NCBI RefSeq assembly: GCF_009733865.1
Contig: NZ_WOFB01000014.1
Span: 62,001 to 126,000, forward strand
From: Oceanobacillus salinisoli
Lineage (GTDB): Bacteria > Bacillota > Bacilli > Bacillales > Amphibacillaceae
Reading direction: 5' to 3'
Length of the DNA: 64,000 nucleotides
The position numbers and the translations under genes are program-made. The first letter of the stretch is position 1. Every line of letters begins with the position of its first letter. Below the pieces are notes generated by a model. It worked only from the letters and a program-made list of their open reading frames with translations, made no database searches and was not told the origin of the DNA. Below, in pieces: positions 26,270-35,052 of the stretch.

Positions 26270-26837
26270 CATTCGTTCTCCGCAACCTGCTTGACGCGTT
26301 TAACAAATTGAAGAACTACTTTATCAGAAGCAAAAAATTAGAAAAACTCGGATTCGCTCGTCCTTTAGGAATGCGTTAGTTTTTCTTATACTTGGTACAT
26401 TAAAATTTTAACTACGTCGAATCCTCTTCGTGCTAAAATTTTATACTTTCCTAACGTTCAAAAAAGGCTTTACATACCATTTAAGCGGATAATTTGTTGT
26501 TATATAATTGAAGTATGTTGTATCTTTTTCCATCTTTTTTAATTGATAGGTTGTAGCAATTTCAAACATATTCGAGATCGTAAATGCCGTTTTTAATTCT
26601 TTTTCGTTTGGAAGATTAACGTAGTTTTTGACCTCAACATCATATGTCTGTACCCTTTTCCCCTCTTGGTATGTTTGCCTGTAAATCGTACCAACGCGAT
26701 GTTCCGTTACTTTTACCGGTTTGTTCTTTATTACATCTGGCATAATCTTTTGCATGTCTTCAAGTGTACCGTCAAATAACTTCCAAACCTGATTAATATT
26801 TGCATGTATTTCGATATTCTTTGACCACTTTTTTCAT
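26269..26837 (-). pseudogene. SRPBCC-family gene split by a family C repeat
   Basis: Three pieces reassemble into one protein. The N-terminal part starts at an ATG at 26837 but a six-A run shifts the frame; removing one A gives MKKWSKNIEIHANINQVWKL. The middle part is open (DGTLEDMQKIMPDVIKNKPV, then NYPLKWYVKPF). At about 26458 the frame enters repeat C and stops as NVRKV. Beyond the repeat, 26337-26269 encodes ASDKVVLQFVKRVKQVAENE and a stop, the natural C-terminus of this START/SRPBCC small-protein type. The gene is therefore disrupted. A shortened product from an internal ATG at 26755 is possible but unlikely to fold. Confidence 0.8.
26338..26457. repeat. Repeat family C, copy 2, inserted in a gene
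   Basis: The copy begins TTAGAAAAACTCGGATTCGC and ends TACTTTCCTAACGT, with the same two hairpins as copy 1. On the minus strand both flanks read TTTTTTG (left CCTTTTTTGAACG, right TAATTTTTTGCTTC). This may be a target duplication or just a T-rich target. Confidence 0.8.
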
Positions 26838-26929
26838 ATACTTCTTACCCCTCAGGCTCTTATTCTTCTATTCTATCATTTTATCCCTGAAAATGAATAT
26901 GAAAGCAGAGATGTCAGAGTCTGCTCTAT

Positions 26930-27388
26930 CTAAAAAGGTTTCAAGATCATTAACGCTATAATTATGAGAAAAATAATATTTTCCATATGCTCGATGTGAA
27001 ACAGTTTTTTGGATAAGGTATCATATTCTCCCGGTATATCTTCTCCATTATACACCTCAAATAATCTTTTTATTGGCTTGGACCTTGGTTTAAGAAGCAG
27101 TGGACCAAATGCTAATGCGATTAAAAATAAAATAAGACTCGTAATATACCACCCTTGAGTAAACCAATATGTGTTTAAAAACCCCATCCATATCCCAGTT
27201 ATTAGCAGTAGACTCCCTCCTACCATCGTTAAAATGTGAAGGGAGTTTCGAATTTTAAAAGCATGTTTTAACTCCGTCATATTGGTAGGTTTTACGTTTG
27301 TTACAACAAACGTCATCACTAAACCTGGACCCATTCCTAATATCGCAGAAAATATATGGATGAATACGAGAAATTCATAAAATGTCAT
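26930..27388 (-). CDS. DUF2269-family integral membrane protein
   Basis: This 152-residue protein has four hydrophobic helices (about residues 5-28, 48-70, 78-98 and 133-150). The motif VFIHIFSAILGMGPGLV near the N-terminus, with histidines at positions 11 and 51 and a later KLFHIEHMENIIF, is the pattern of the DUF2269 membrane family. The paired histidines could bind haem or metal, but this is only a possibility. The start follows GGGGGA by 6 nt. It is a single gene between the broken SRPBCC gene and the Fur-box nitroreductase region. Function is unknown. Confidence 0.72.
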   Translation of the reverse strand: MTFYEFLVFIHIFSAILGMGPGLVMTFVVTNVKPTNMTELKHAFKIRNSLHILTMVGGSLLLITGIWMGFLNTYWFTQGWYITSLILFLIALAFGPLLLKPRSKPIKRLFEVYNGEDIPGEYDTLSKKLFHIEHMENIIFLIIIALMILKPF

Positions 27389-27660
27389 ATCTGTTCCCCC
27401 AATCTATCCTTATTTTACACCCATTACATGGATAAAAGGTTGTGATCATTATCACTTGGATACAGATATTTTTTAACAATATCATGACATACAGAACTTC
27501 TATTTCATAAGGTTAGTAGAATTGTTCATATGTGGGATAGCGTCATAATTTAGATTCTCCTAGAATATTCTTATGTTTATATAGAAGGTCTCCATACTTG
27601 ACAACACCTTTCCAATAGAATGGAAATTTGCTTTTCATGACGTTATTGAGTAAAATCAAA

Positions 27661-27675
27661 TGATAATGATTATCA
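27661..27675 (+). promoter_or_regulatory. Fur box upstream of the nitroreductase gene
   Basis: TGATAATGATTATCA is a perfect 7-1-7 inverted repeat matching the Bacillus Fur consensus, 27 bp before the nitroreductase start codon. TTGACA occurs at 27598-27603 but no good -10 box follows it, so the exact promoter is uncertain. The remaining part of 27389-27660 shows nothing else. Confidence 0.85.
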
Positions 27676-27702
27676 TTTCAAATGAGTTTAGGGGGGAAGG
27701 AA

Positions 27703-28263
27703 ATGGGACAGGAAAATTATTTAGAAAACCTCATACGTGAACGTCGTGCAGTAAAGAAGGGCTATACAGATAAAGAAGTGACAGCAGACCTTATTCGCGA
27801 CCTGTTAGATACAGCAATTTGGGCACCAACCCATGGAATGCGTCAGCCATGGAGGTTTATTTTTATAGGGGCAGAGGAATTGCCTGAGTTCGCCAAAAAA
27901 GTCGCTGCAACTTATCCAAAGGAACTCCAGCAAAACCGTGAGAACTACCTGAACGAGCCAAATGCCATTCTCGTTGTTGTCATGGAGGAACCAGATAAGC
28001 AAAAACAATGGGATGAAAACTTTGGAGCAACCGCATCCATGATTCAAAACTTTTGGTTACTTGCTTGGGAAAAGCAGCTCGGTGTGGTTTGGAAGACAAA
28101 TCCACATATTTACGATCCAAAAGTAAAAGAAATCCTAAAAGTTGCTGACAATGAAAAAATCGCCGGGTTCATTCATCTTGGCTATTTTCAAGAAAAGCCA
28201 GAAAAGCAAAATCGAATTTCAATAGACGAGAAATTTAGCAATTTTAGTGATTTAAACAGATAA
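27703..28263 (+). CDS. Nitroreductase-family flavoprotein
   Basis: This 186-residue FMN-dependent oxidoreductase of the NfsB/YdjA-like type has the N-terminal Arg pair LIRERRAVKKGYTDKEV, the FMN phosphate site WAPTHGMRQPWRFIFIG and the later AGFIHLGYFQEKPEKQ. The start chosen gives MGQENYLENL, after GGGGGGAAGGAA; a longer frame would begin over the ribosome binding site. The perfect Fur box just upstream predicts derepression under iron limitation, for example for reductive release of iron from a chelate or for flavin reduction. That role is an inference. It has its own terminator. Confidence 0.85.
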   Translation: MGQENYLENLIRERRAVKKGYTDKEVTADLIRDLLDTAIWAPTHGMRQPWRFIFIGAEELPEFAKKVAATYPKELQQNRENYLNEPNAILVVVMEEPDKQKQWDENFGATASMIQNFWLLAWEKQLGVVWKTNPHIYDPKVKEILKVADNEKIAGFIHLGYFQEKPEKQNRISIDEKFSNFSDLNR

Positions 28264-28265
28264 CA

Positions 28266-28293
28266 GAGCCTGGATTATTCCAGGCTTTTTTTC
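28266..28293 (+). terminator. Terminator of the nitroreductase gene
   Basis: AGCCTGGA and TCCAGGCT pair around a 4-nt loop and are followed by seven T residues. Confidence 0.85.
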
Positions 28294-28357
28294 ACGTTAG
28301 GAAAGTATAAGAAAAACTACCCATCCGCTAAAGAACGAGCGAATGGAGTTTTTCTAA
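28294..28357. repeat. Repeat family C, short copy 3
   Basis: ACGTTAGGAAAGTATAAGAA opens the copy and GGAGTTTTTCTAAC closes it. The second hairpin (AAAATTTTAGC type) is missing, so this is an internally deleted element in inverse orientation to copy 1. Confidence 0.7.
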
Positions 28358-28374
28358 CATTTCGTTCCGTTGCT

Positions 28375-28470
28375 CATGTATGGTAGAGGAACCACTACTA
28401 AAACTGCCACGTCCTGTGGAAGCCTGCCACGATAATTCAAACTTTTAGGTCCTTTTCAACACGACCTGTT
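28375..28470. repeat. Degenerate family E-like repeat
   Basis: The stretch actactaaaactgccacgtc and the following blocks resemble the left third of the element at 49916-50193 (ttctactaaaccgcccacgtc). It is incomplete. Confidence 0.35.
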
Positions 28471-28492
28471 AATAACTCAAATTCTAACTAAG

Positions 28493-28651
28493 TTATCCAC
28501 AAAAACCCTAAAATTGTTAATAAGAAATTAAAGTCGAGATATGAACCCTATTTTTATTCACAGATTAATGTGGATAAACACATGAAAATTTGTGGGTAAT
28601 GTGTATAAATGAGATTTAACCTTATAAAACCGCCGCTTAGCTTGTGGATAT
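28493..28651. promoter_or_regulatory. Cluster of DnaA-box-like 9-mers
   Basis: Six matches lie within 160 bp. TTATCCACA is at 28493-28501 and TTATTCACA at 28554-28562 on the plus strand. TTATCCACA is at 28569-28577, TTACCCACA at 28591-28599, TTATACACA at 28600-28608 and ATATCCACA at 28643-28651 on the minus strand. Four fit the TTATnCACA consensus exactly. The region is AT-rich and lies between a terminator and the trp leader promoter. No dnaA, dnaN or other origin gene is near, so it is not evidently oriC; DnaA titration or regulation is a possible role. Confidence 0.6.
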
Positions 28652-28776
28652 ATGGTATCAGTTTGATTAATACAAACGTTTGTTTTAACATTAGGAAAGG
28701 ATACAATTTCGCACAATTTATTTAAGTATAAATCCAAATCCTAAATCAAATATTTAGAAATATTTTTTAAATCCCC

Positions 28777-28805
28777 TTGACATTTATTTCTAATTATTCT
28801 AAGAT
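28777..28805 (+). promoter_or_regulatory. Promoter of the trp operon leader
   Basis: TTGACA (28777-28782) and TAAGAT (28800-28805) are separated by 17 bp, about 25-30 bp before the first T-box stem I. Confidence 0.65.
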
Positions 28806-28830
28806 AATTATCAATAATTCAATTAATTAA

Positions 28831-29089
28831 AGCAATGATGAAGAAGAGTATTCTAATTTGACTCTGAAGAGAGCTGGTGGTTGGTGTGAACCAGTGTGAT
28901 CAAATAGATGAATGGGCTTCTGAGCTTCCAAACCGAACCATAATGATGCAGTAGGCTTTGGCGAACTGGTCTCATCGTTACCTGAGACAGATATAAAGCA
29001 AATTTGCTTTATATTGCTAAAGTTGAGCTGTTTTAGCTAATAAAGGTGGTACCGCGGTCCCTCGTCCTTTACGGATGAGGGGCCTTTTT
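28831..29089 (+). promoter_or_regulatory. Tryptophan T-box riboswitch 1
   Basis: The stem I landmarks AGAGAGCTGGTGG and GAACCAGTG are present, and the specifier region reads GAATGGGCTTCTGAG, with TGG as the Trp codon. The T-box core AAGGTGGTACCGCG follows, and then a terminator hairpin (GGTCCCTCGTCC with GGATGAGGGGCC, then TTTTT). Uncharged tRNA-Trp would bind the core and prevent termination. Confidence 0.9.
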
Positions 29090-29114
29090 GTATTTAAAAA
29101 ACAAATAAATTAAA

Positions 29115-29428
29115 TCACTGAGTAAGAGTAGTAAGCAACGTTTTTAGCGTTACAGAGAGCTGGTGTTGGTGGAATTCCAGTACGCGAACCTTGCTGAATG
29201 GACTTATGAGAGGTTTTCTGAACTAATTAGTAGGGAAACACGTATTTCCGACGTTATACGGATAGGATATCGGATTTTTCAACCTTTTAACATGTTAAAA
29301 AGCTATAAAATAAATCCCGTATCCGAACGAGAGGAAAAGAAAACAACTTCTTTTCAAATGAGGTGGCACCGCGACATGCAATCGTCCTCAATAAGCACAA
29401 ACACTGTGTTTATTGAGGACTTTTTTTA
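29115..29428 (+). promoter_or_regulatory. Tryptophan T-box riboswitch 2
   Basis: A second complete leader follows the first terminator. It has ACAGAGAGCTGGTG, the specifier region GCTGAATGGACTTATGAG (TGG), the T-box core GAGGTGGCACCGCG and a terminator (GTCCTCAATAA with TTATTGAGGAC, then TTTTTTT). The two in series should make trp expression depend strongly on tRNA-Trp charging. Confidence 0.9.
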
Positions 29429-29466
29429 TTGTAAGAACACTTTTATTTACGAAAGGAATGAGTGAA

Positions 29467-30861
29467 ATGCCAGTCCCCCCTTACAAGTACACAAAGTTAC
29501 ATGCAAATTCCTTAACACCTATTGATATCTACAGAAAATTAACCGGACATAAAAAATTTCTGCTTGAAAGTACATTTCCGCATGATAAAAAAGGAAAATA
29601 CTCATTTATCGGAGCAAATCCGTACATGGAGATTATCGGCCATTCTGATACGACAACCAAACTGGATCACGAAATAGGCAGTAAAGAAACACTCTCAGAA
29701 AATGCACTGACGTTTATCAAAAATCATCTTCCAAAAATAGATATCGATATTCCCCTTCCCTTTTATGGTGGAGCGATTGGATATGTCGGTTATGATGTGA
29801 TTCGCCAATTTGAGGACATCGGTGAAGTATTGCCGGATGAACTAAACATGCCGGACATTCACTTTATGGTTTACAAGGACATTATCGTATATGACCACAG
29901 TAATCAGGAAATCTATGTCATTGCTGTCCATACGAATCAAACTTCTGAAAAGGAATTGAATGAAAACATTGCTCATTTAAAAAACATGTTATTTACAGAA
30001 TACAATACAGAGGAATTTCAAAACAGCACGATTGAGTTTGAACCGCAAATAACGAAAGAAGCATTCATGGAAAAGGTGAAAAGCGCAAAAGAGTACATTC
30101 AAAAAGGAGACATATTCCAAGTAGTCCTATCCCAGCGAATGGCTGCAAAGATGGAAGGTGACCCATTTATTTTCTATCAAAAGCTTCGGGAAGCCAACCC
30201 TTCTCCTTATATGTTTTATATTGATTTTGAGGATCACCTGCTACTGGGGGCTTCTCCTGAAAGCCTTGTGCAAACTCAAGGCAGAGAGATTATCACTAAT
30301 CCGATTGCCGGCACCAGAGCAAGAGGAAAAACACCAGAGGAAGATGAGCAATTAATGAAAGAACTCCTTGAGGATGAGAAGGAAATTGCCGAACATCGAA
30401 TGTTAGTGGACTTAAGCCGAAACGACCTTGGCCGTGTATGTGAAGTTGGTAGTATAACCATCCCAACTTACATGAACATCGAAAAATACCAGCATGTCAT
30501 GCATATTGTTTCTGAAGTAAAAGGAAGATTGCACTCCAATTACTCTAGCATCGATGCACTGATTTCCTGTTTGCCGGCAGGAACCGTTTCTGGAGCACCA
30601 AAAATTCGTGCAATGCAAATCATTAATGAATTAGAAGAAAAGAAACGTGGGGCATATGCTGGCGGGATTGGCTTTATTAACTTTAACCATGACATCAATA
30701 TTGCCCTAGCCATTCGGTCACTCGTCGTAAAAGACAATAAAGCATACTTACAGGCCGGTGCAGGAATCGTATTCGACTCCAGTCCCGAAATGGAATACAA
30801 GGAGACATTAAACAAAGCCAGATCGTTAATGGAGGTAAATAAATATGATTTTGTTAATTGA
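29467..30861 (+). CDS. trpE: Anthranilate synthase component I
   Basis: TrpE uses ammonia from TrpG to convert chorismate to anthranilate. With 464 residues it has the N-terminal feedback site FLLESTFPHD, and the catalytic blocks GGAIGYVGYD, QKGDIFQVVLSQRM, NPIAGTRARGKT, LVDLSRNDLGRVC and GAPKIRAMQIINELE. The start chosen (MPVPPYKYTKL) lies 9 nt after AAAGGA; an earlier ATG overlaps this site and a longer frame runs into the T-box terminator. It overlaps trpG by 17 bases. Confidence 0.96.
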   Translation: MPVPPYKYTKLHANSLTPIDIYRKLTGHKKFLLESTFPHDKKGKYSFIGANPYMEIIGHSDTTTKLDHEIGSKETLSENALTFIKNHLPKIDIDIPLPFYGGAIGYVGYDVIRQFEDIGEVLPDELNMPDIHFMVYKDIIVYDHSNQEIYVIAVHTNQTSEKELNENIAHLKNMLFTEYNTEEFQNSTIEFEPQITKEAFMEKVKSAKEYIQKGDIFQVVLSQRMAAKMEGDPFIFYQKLREANPSPYMFYIDFEDHLLLGASPESLVQTQGREIITNPIAGTRARGKTPEEDEQLMKELLEDEKEIAEHRMLVDLSRNDLGRVCEVGSITIPTYMNIEKYQHVMHIVSEVKGRLHSNYSSIDALISCLPAGTVSGAPKIRAMQIINELEEKKRGAYAGGIGFINFNHDINIALAIRSLVVKDNKAYLQAGAGIVFDSSPEMEYKETLNKARSLMEVNKYDFVN

Positions 30862-31426
30862 TAATTACGATTCCTTCACCTATAACCTGTACCAGTACTT
30901 TTCCGAAGAAGGAGTCGATGTCAAAGTAGTTCGAAATGACGTCATTACCATCCATGCCATTGAACAGCTGAATCCGGATGCCATCCTTATCTCCCCTGGC
31001 CCCGGGTTACCACAACAGGCAGGGATTTGCATAGAGATGATACAGCATTTCTATAAAAAAATACCGATATTCGGAATATGTCTAGGGCATCAGGCCATCG
31101 CTGAAGCACTTGGCGGGTCACTTAGACAGGCAAAGGAAATTAAGCACGGAAAAACATCATTGATTACACATAATGGGAAAGGAATTTTCCGGTACTTGCC
31201 AAATCCACTGGAAGTCATGCGATACCATTCTTATGTTGTGGAAAATATCCCAAGTGATTTGGAAATCATAGCTGACTCCATCAACGATGATGAAATGATG
31301 GCGTTCAAACATAAAGAATATCCGGTCTATGGAGTACAGTTCCACCCTGAGTCCATTGGCACCGTATCAGGAAAGCATATGATTCACAACTTTTTAGAAG
31401 AAATCGGAGAGGAGATTGTTAAATGA
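30845..31426 (+). CDS. trpG: Anthranilate synthase component II (glutamine amidotransferase)
   Basis: This is the glutaminase subunit of 193 residues, with the nucleophile in GICLGHQAIAEALGG and the His/Glu pair in VQFHPESIGT. The start follows GGAGG by 9 nt inside the end of trpE. In Bacillus subtilis the equivalent gene is in the folate operon and serves two enzymes. Here it sits in the trp operon, so it is likely dedicated to tryptophan or shared with PabB from this site. Confidence 0.94.
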   Translation: MILLIDNYDSFTYNLYQYFSEEGVDVKVVRNDVITIHAIEQLNPDAILISPGPGLPQQAGICIEMIQHFYKKIPIFGICLGHQAIAEALGGSLRQAKEIKHGKTSLITHNGKGIFRYLPNPLEVMRYHSYVVENIPSDLEIIADSINDDEMMAFKHKEYPVYGVQFHPESIGTVSGKHMIHNFLEEIGEEIVK

Positions 31427-32448
31427 AAACCTATCTTGAAAAATTGATTAATCGTGAAGATTTAACGCTGGAAGAAATGAAAAACGCAACGGAATACTGC
31501 CTCTCAGAAGCTGCAACAGATTCGGAAATAGCCGCAATGCTGACAGCTTTACAAGGTAAAGGAGAAACTGCTGAGGAAGTTGCTGGAATTGTAGATGTTA
31601 TTCGTTCAAGATCAACTTTTAACACCACACCTATACCCGATGCAATCGATAATTGTGGTACCGGTGGTGATAAATCCTATAGCTTTAATGTTAGTACTAC
31701 TTCTGCATTTGTTCTGGCAGGGGCGGGAATAACTGTCGCCAAACATGGAAACCGCAGTATTACGAGTAAATCAGGAAGTGCGGATGTGTTGGAAGAATTA
31801 GGTGTTTCCTTATCTTTGTCCAAAGACCATGTAGAAGAATTGCTGCATGAAAACAACATCGCATTTCTGTTTGCACCAAATGTACACGCCGCATTAAAGC
31901 CTTTCACCAAAGTAAGAAAAGAGCTTGGTATCCGAACGGTTTTTAATGTCATTGGTCCATTAACTAACCCAGTTGAACTGGATTCGCAATTACTTGGAGT
32001 ATACAGCCGGGATTTACTACAAATGCTCGCAGAATCCTTAAAAAAATTAGGAAGACGGCGGGCAGTAGTTATTACTGGAGCTGGAAACGTGGATGAGGCT
32101 ACCCTTTCCGGTGAGAATCATTTAATCGTTTTGAACGAAGGAAAATTAACGGAGGTGACACTTACTCCCGAAAAAGTTGGGTTACCAACGTACACAAAAG
32201 AGGATATCCGCGGTGGAGATGCAAAGCAAAATGCTGAAATACTCTTAAGTGTTCTAAAAGGAGAAAAAGGTGCCTACTATGATACGGTACTGTTAAATGC
32301 AGGACTCGGTATATTTACGAATGGAAAAGCCGAGACGATTCAGAAGGGAATTGACCTAGCCCGGGAGAGCATTGAATCGGGTGCAGCACTCAAGAGATTG
32401 CAGCGTCTTGTTGAATATAGCAAAAAAATTCCAAGTGGGGTGTATTAA
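31423..32448 (+). CDS. trpD: Anthranilate phosphoribosyltransferase
   Basis: TrpD joins anthranilate and PRPP. It has 341 residues. The PRPP site DNCGTGGDKSYSFNVST, the HGNRSITSKSGSADVLEELG block and VRKELGIRTVFNVIGPLTNP are diagnostic. It overlaps trpG by 4 bases (ATGA) and its stop touches the trpC start. Confidence 0.96.
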   Translation: MKTYLEKLINREDLTLEEMKNATEYCLSEAATDSEIAAMLTALQGKGETAEEVAGIVDVIRSRSTFNTTPIPDAIDNCGTGGDKSYSFNVSTTSAFVLAGAGITVAKHGNRSITSKSGSADVLEELGVSLSLSKDHVEELLHENNIAFLFAPNVHAALKPFTKVRKELGIRTVFNVIGPLTNPVELDSQLLGVYSRDLLQMLAESLKKLGRRRAVVITGAGNVDEATLSGENHLIVLNEGKLTEVTLTPEKVGLPTYTKEDIRGGDAKQNAEILLSVLKGEKGAYYDTVLLNAGLGIFTNGKAETIQKGIDLARESIESGAALKRLQRLVEYSKKIPSGVY

Positions 32449-33234
32449 ATGACTATTTTAGACAAAATTTTGGCAGAAAAAGTAAATGAAGTAGAAGCAT
32501 TATTAAATCAAACGTTTGATCATATAGAGAATGACTCCATTACCCCTTTTAATGAAAGGGTTCAGTCGTCTCATTCCATGAACATTATTTCCGAAATTAA
32601 ACGCTCCTCCCCTTCCAAAGGAGATATTGATATGAGTGTCGATCCAGTTGCTCAAGCAAAACAGTATGAAGCCTTAGGTGCATCAGCAATATCCGTGTTA
32701 ACGGATCAGACCTTTTTTAATGGCAACATGAATGATCTGCGTGCCGTCAGAAATGCAGTCAAACTTCCAATCCTATGTAAAGATTTTATTATCGACCCTG
32801 TACAAATTGATTGTGCAAAAGCAGCTGGGGCAAACATAATTTTACTTATTGTTGCCGCATTAGAAGATTCTGATTTAGAAATGCTTTATAACTATGCAAG
32901 AAAGTTAAATCTCGAGATACTCGTGGAAGTTCATAACGAAGACGAGATGAAACGGGCATTAAGACTAAATCCGGACATAATCGGTATTAATAACCGTAAC
33001 TTAAAAACATTTGAGGTGGATATTGCAGCAACCGAAAACCTGGCATCTATGGTAACCAATCCTAATACTATCTTAATCAGTGAAAGCGGAATGAAAACGA
33101 AAGCAGATGTTCTACGCGCAAAAGATGCTGGAGCAAAGGCCATTTTAGTAGGAGAGACACTTATGCGTGCTGCAAATCTACAAGAAACCTTTGAAGAATT
33201 AAAAGTCACTCTGCCTATGAAGGGAGGAATGTAA
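32449..33234 (+). CDS. trpC: Indole-3-glycerol phosphate synthase
   Basis: This is a TIM-barrel enzyme of 261 residues that closes the indole ring. Catalytic blocks are IISEIKRSSPSKGDI (Glu, Lys), LCKDFIIDPVQI (Lys), ILVEVHNEDEMKRAL, IGINNRNLKTFEVD and ISESGMKTKADV. It starts immediately after the trpD stop. It is not fused to trpF, unlike in enteric bacteria. Confidence 0.96.
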   Translation: MTILDKILAEKVNEVEALLNQTFDHIENDSITPFNERVQSSHSMNIISEIKRSSPSKGDIDMSVDPVAQAKQYEALGASAISVLTDQTFFNGNMNDLRAVRNAVKLPILCKDFIIDPVQIDCAKAAGANIILLIVAALEDSDLEMLYNYARKLNLEILVEVHNEDEMKRALRLNPDIIGINNRNLKTFEVDIAATENLASMVTNPNTILISESGMKTKADVLRAKDAGAKAILVGETLMRAANLQETFEELKVTLPMKGGM

Positions 33235-33237
33235 TAC

Positions 33238-33849
33238 ATGCTAGTTAAAATATGCGGAATCCAGACGAAGGAAGCTGCAGAAGCGGCTGTAAAAAACGGT
33301 ACCGATTTAATTGGCTTTGTTTTTGCCGACAGTAAACGAAAAATCACTGCTGAGAAAGCAGCGACGATTGCCGCTTCTATTCCGAATTCCGTTCAGAAAG
33401 TCGGCGTGTTCGTTAATGAAACAGTGGAAAGAATGAAGGAAACTGCGGAACTCGTCGGTTTGGATTATATTCAATTACATGGTGATGAAACACCTGACAT
33501 TGCGGAACAACTCCCATATAAGATCATTAAAGCATTTGCCGTGGATCTTGAAAATCTATCAGCGATTCAGGCTTACCCTTGTGACTACTATCTATTGGAT
33601 AGCCCGAAAGGAAAATACCGTGGTGGAAATGGAAAAACATTTAATTGGGAGTTAATCGACCGTCTTTCCCTTAGCCGCGGGAAAATTATTCTCGCAGGAG
33701 GATTACGACCAGATAATGTAGATGAAGCGATCCAGCTTGCCAAACCTGCTGGTGTCGACGTATCCAGCGGTGTGGAAACAAATGGCGTGAAAGATATGGA
33801 GAAAATAAAACAATTTATTAAACAAGCAAAACTTACTAAGAAAGGATGA
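33238..33849 (+). CDS. trpF: Phosphoribosylanthranilate isomerase
   Basis: This is a 203-residue TIM-barrel isomerase. The catalytic Cys is in [15 protein letters not shown], the catalytic Asp in [19 protein letters not shown], with [13 protein letters not shown] and [15 protein letters not shown] as phosphate-binding parts. It starts 3 bp after trpC, with a GGGAGG site in the trpC end, and overlaps the trpB region. Confidence 0.95.
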   Translation: MLVKICGIQTKEAAEAAVKNGTDLIGFVFADSKRKITAEKAATIAASIPNSVQKVGVFVNETVERMKETAELVGLDYIQLHGDETPDIAEQLPYKIIKAFAVDLENLSAIQAYPCDYYLLDSPKGKYRGGNGKTFNWELIDRLSLSRGKIILAGGLRPDNVDEAIQLAKPAGVDVSSGVETNGVKDMEKIKQFIKQAKLTKKG

Positions 33850-33854
33850 GTCCA

Positions 33855-35051
33855 TTGACAACTTACACTATGCCTGATCAAGCAGGACGATACGGCAGAT
33901 TCGGAGGACAATTTGTACCGGAACTGCTCATGCCTGCCTTAATTGAATTAGAAAAAGCATATGATGAAGCAATGAACGACCCATCATTTACCGAAGAACT
34001 AAACTATTATTTAAAGCAATATGTCGGACGTGAAACACCACTTTACTATGCGGAGCAGCTCACAAACCAGCTTGGCGGAGCCAAAGTCTACCTGAAACGC
34101 GAAGATTTAAGCCATACTGGTGCACATAAAATTAATAACACCATTGGTCAGGCACTTCTGACTGTACGTATGGGCAAGAAAAAAGTTGTTGCTGAAACCG
34201 GTGCTGGACAGCATGGAGTGGCAACCGCTACAGTTTGCGCCCTGCTTGGACTTGATTGTGTAGTGTTTATGGGTGAAGAGGATATTCGCCGGCAAAAGCT
34301 GAATGTATTTCGTATGGAGTTATTGGGCGCTGAAGTCCGTGGTGTCGCCCAGGGAAGTGGAACATTAAAAGATGCGACAAATGAAGCACTACGCTATTGG
34401 GTAAGTCATGTCAATGACACCCACTATATCCTAGGGTCTGCGGTCGGACCACATCCTTTCCCTAAAATCGTTCGAGACCTTCAATCAGTGATCGGAAAGG
34501 AAACCAAACAGCAAATCATCGAACAGACTGGAAAGCTTCCAGATGCCGTTGTTGCCTGTGTTGGTGGCGGGAGTAACTCGATTGGCATGTTCCACCCGTT
34601 TATCGAGGATGAAAAAGTAGAGCTGTATGGTGTGGAAGCAGCAGGAGTAGGTATCGATACAGATCAGCACGCTGCCACGTTAACAAAAGGGAAATTAGGA
34701 ATCCTCCATGGGACACTATCCCATTTATTACAGGATGAGCACGGTCAAATTGAAGAGGCATTTTCAATATCAGCTGGCCTGGATTACCCTGGGGTTGGTC
34801 CTGAACATAGTCATTTGCATGATACGAATCGCGTCACATACACGTCCATTACAGATGAAGAGGCACTGGAGGCATTTCAATTTTTATCCAAAACAGAAGG
34901 AATCATTCCAGCATTGGAAAGTGCTCATGCCATTGCATATGCTATCAAACTGGCAAAAGAAATGCGTGATGACGAAACACTGGTTATCTGCCTTTCCGGC
35001 CGTGGAGATAAGGACGTAGAACAAGTGAAAAATAGATTGGGGGCCAAATAG
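33855..35051 (+). CDS. trpB: Tryptophan synthase beta subunit
   Basis: TrpB condenses indole with serine using PLP. The Lys that holds PLP is in [14 protein letters not shown]; other blocks are [59 protein letters not shown] and [11 protein letters not shown] at 33855 is taken as start because AAAGGA lies 8 nt before it. An in-frame ATG at 33846 overlaps that ribosome binding site and would add three residues. Length from the chosen start is 398 residues. Confidence 0.95.
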   Translation: MTTYTMPDQAGRYGRFGGQFVPELLMPALIELEKAYDEAMNDPSFTEELNYYLKQYVGRETPLYYAEQLTNQLGGAKVYLKREDLSHTGAHKINNTIGQALLTVRMGKKKVVAETGAGQHGVATATVCALLGLDCVVFMGEEDIRRQKLNVFRMELLGAEVRGVAQGSGTLKDATNEALRYWVSHVNDTHYILGSAVGPHPFPKIVRDLQSVIGKETKQQIIEQTGKLPDAVVACVGGGSNSIGMFHPFIEDEKVELYGVEAAGVGIDTDQHAATLTKGKLGILHGTLSHLLQDEHGQIEEAFSISAGLDYPGVGPEHSHLHDTNRVTYTSITDEEALEAFQFLSKTEGIIPALESAHAIAYAIKLAKEMRDDETLVICLSGRGDKDVEQVKNRLGAK

Positions 35052-35052
35052 C

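Noticed and set aside
28493-28651. Chromosomal origin oriC
   Set aside because: There is no dnaA, dnaN, gyrB or recF context and no clear unwinding element tied to the boxes, so only a DnaA-box cluster is claimed.
28796-28820. Fur-box-like GATAATTATC at the trp promoter
   Set aside because: It is only a 10-bp palindrome in very AT-rich DNA, not the 7-1-7 pattern seen at 27661, and iron control of trp has no support.
29163-29465. 100-residue open frame in the trp leader
   Set aside because: It is a translation of the second T-box and its terminator; there is no ribosome binding site and the RNA structure explains the sequence.
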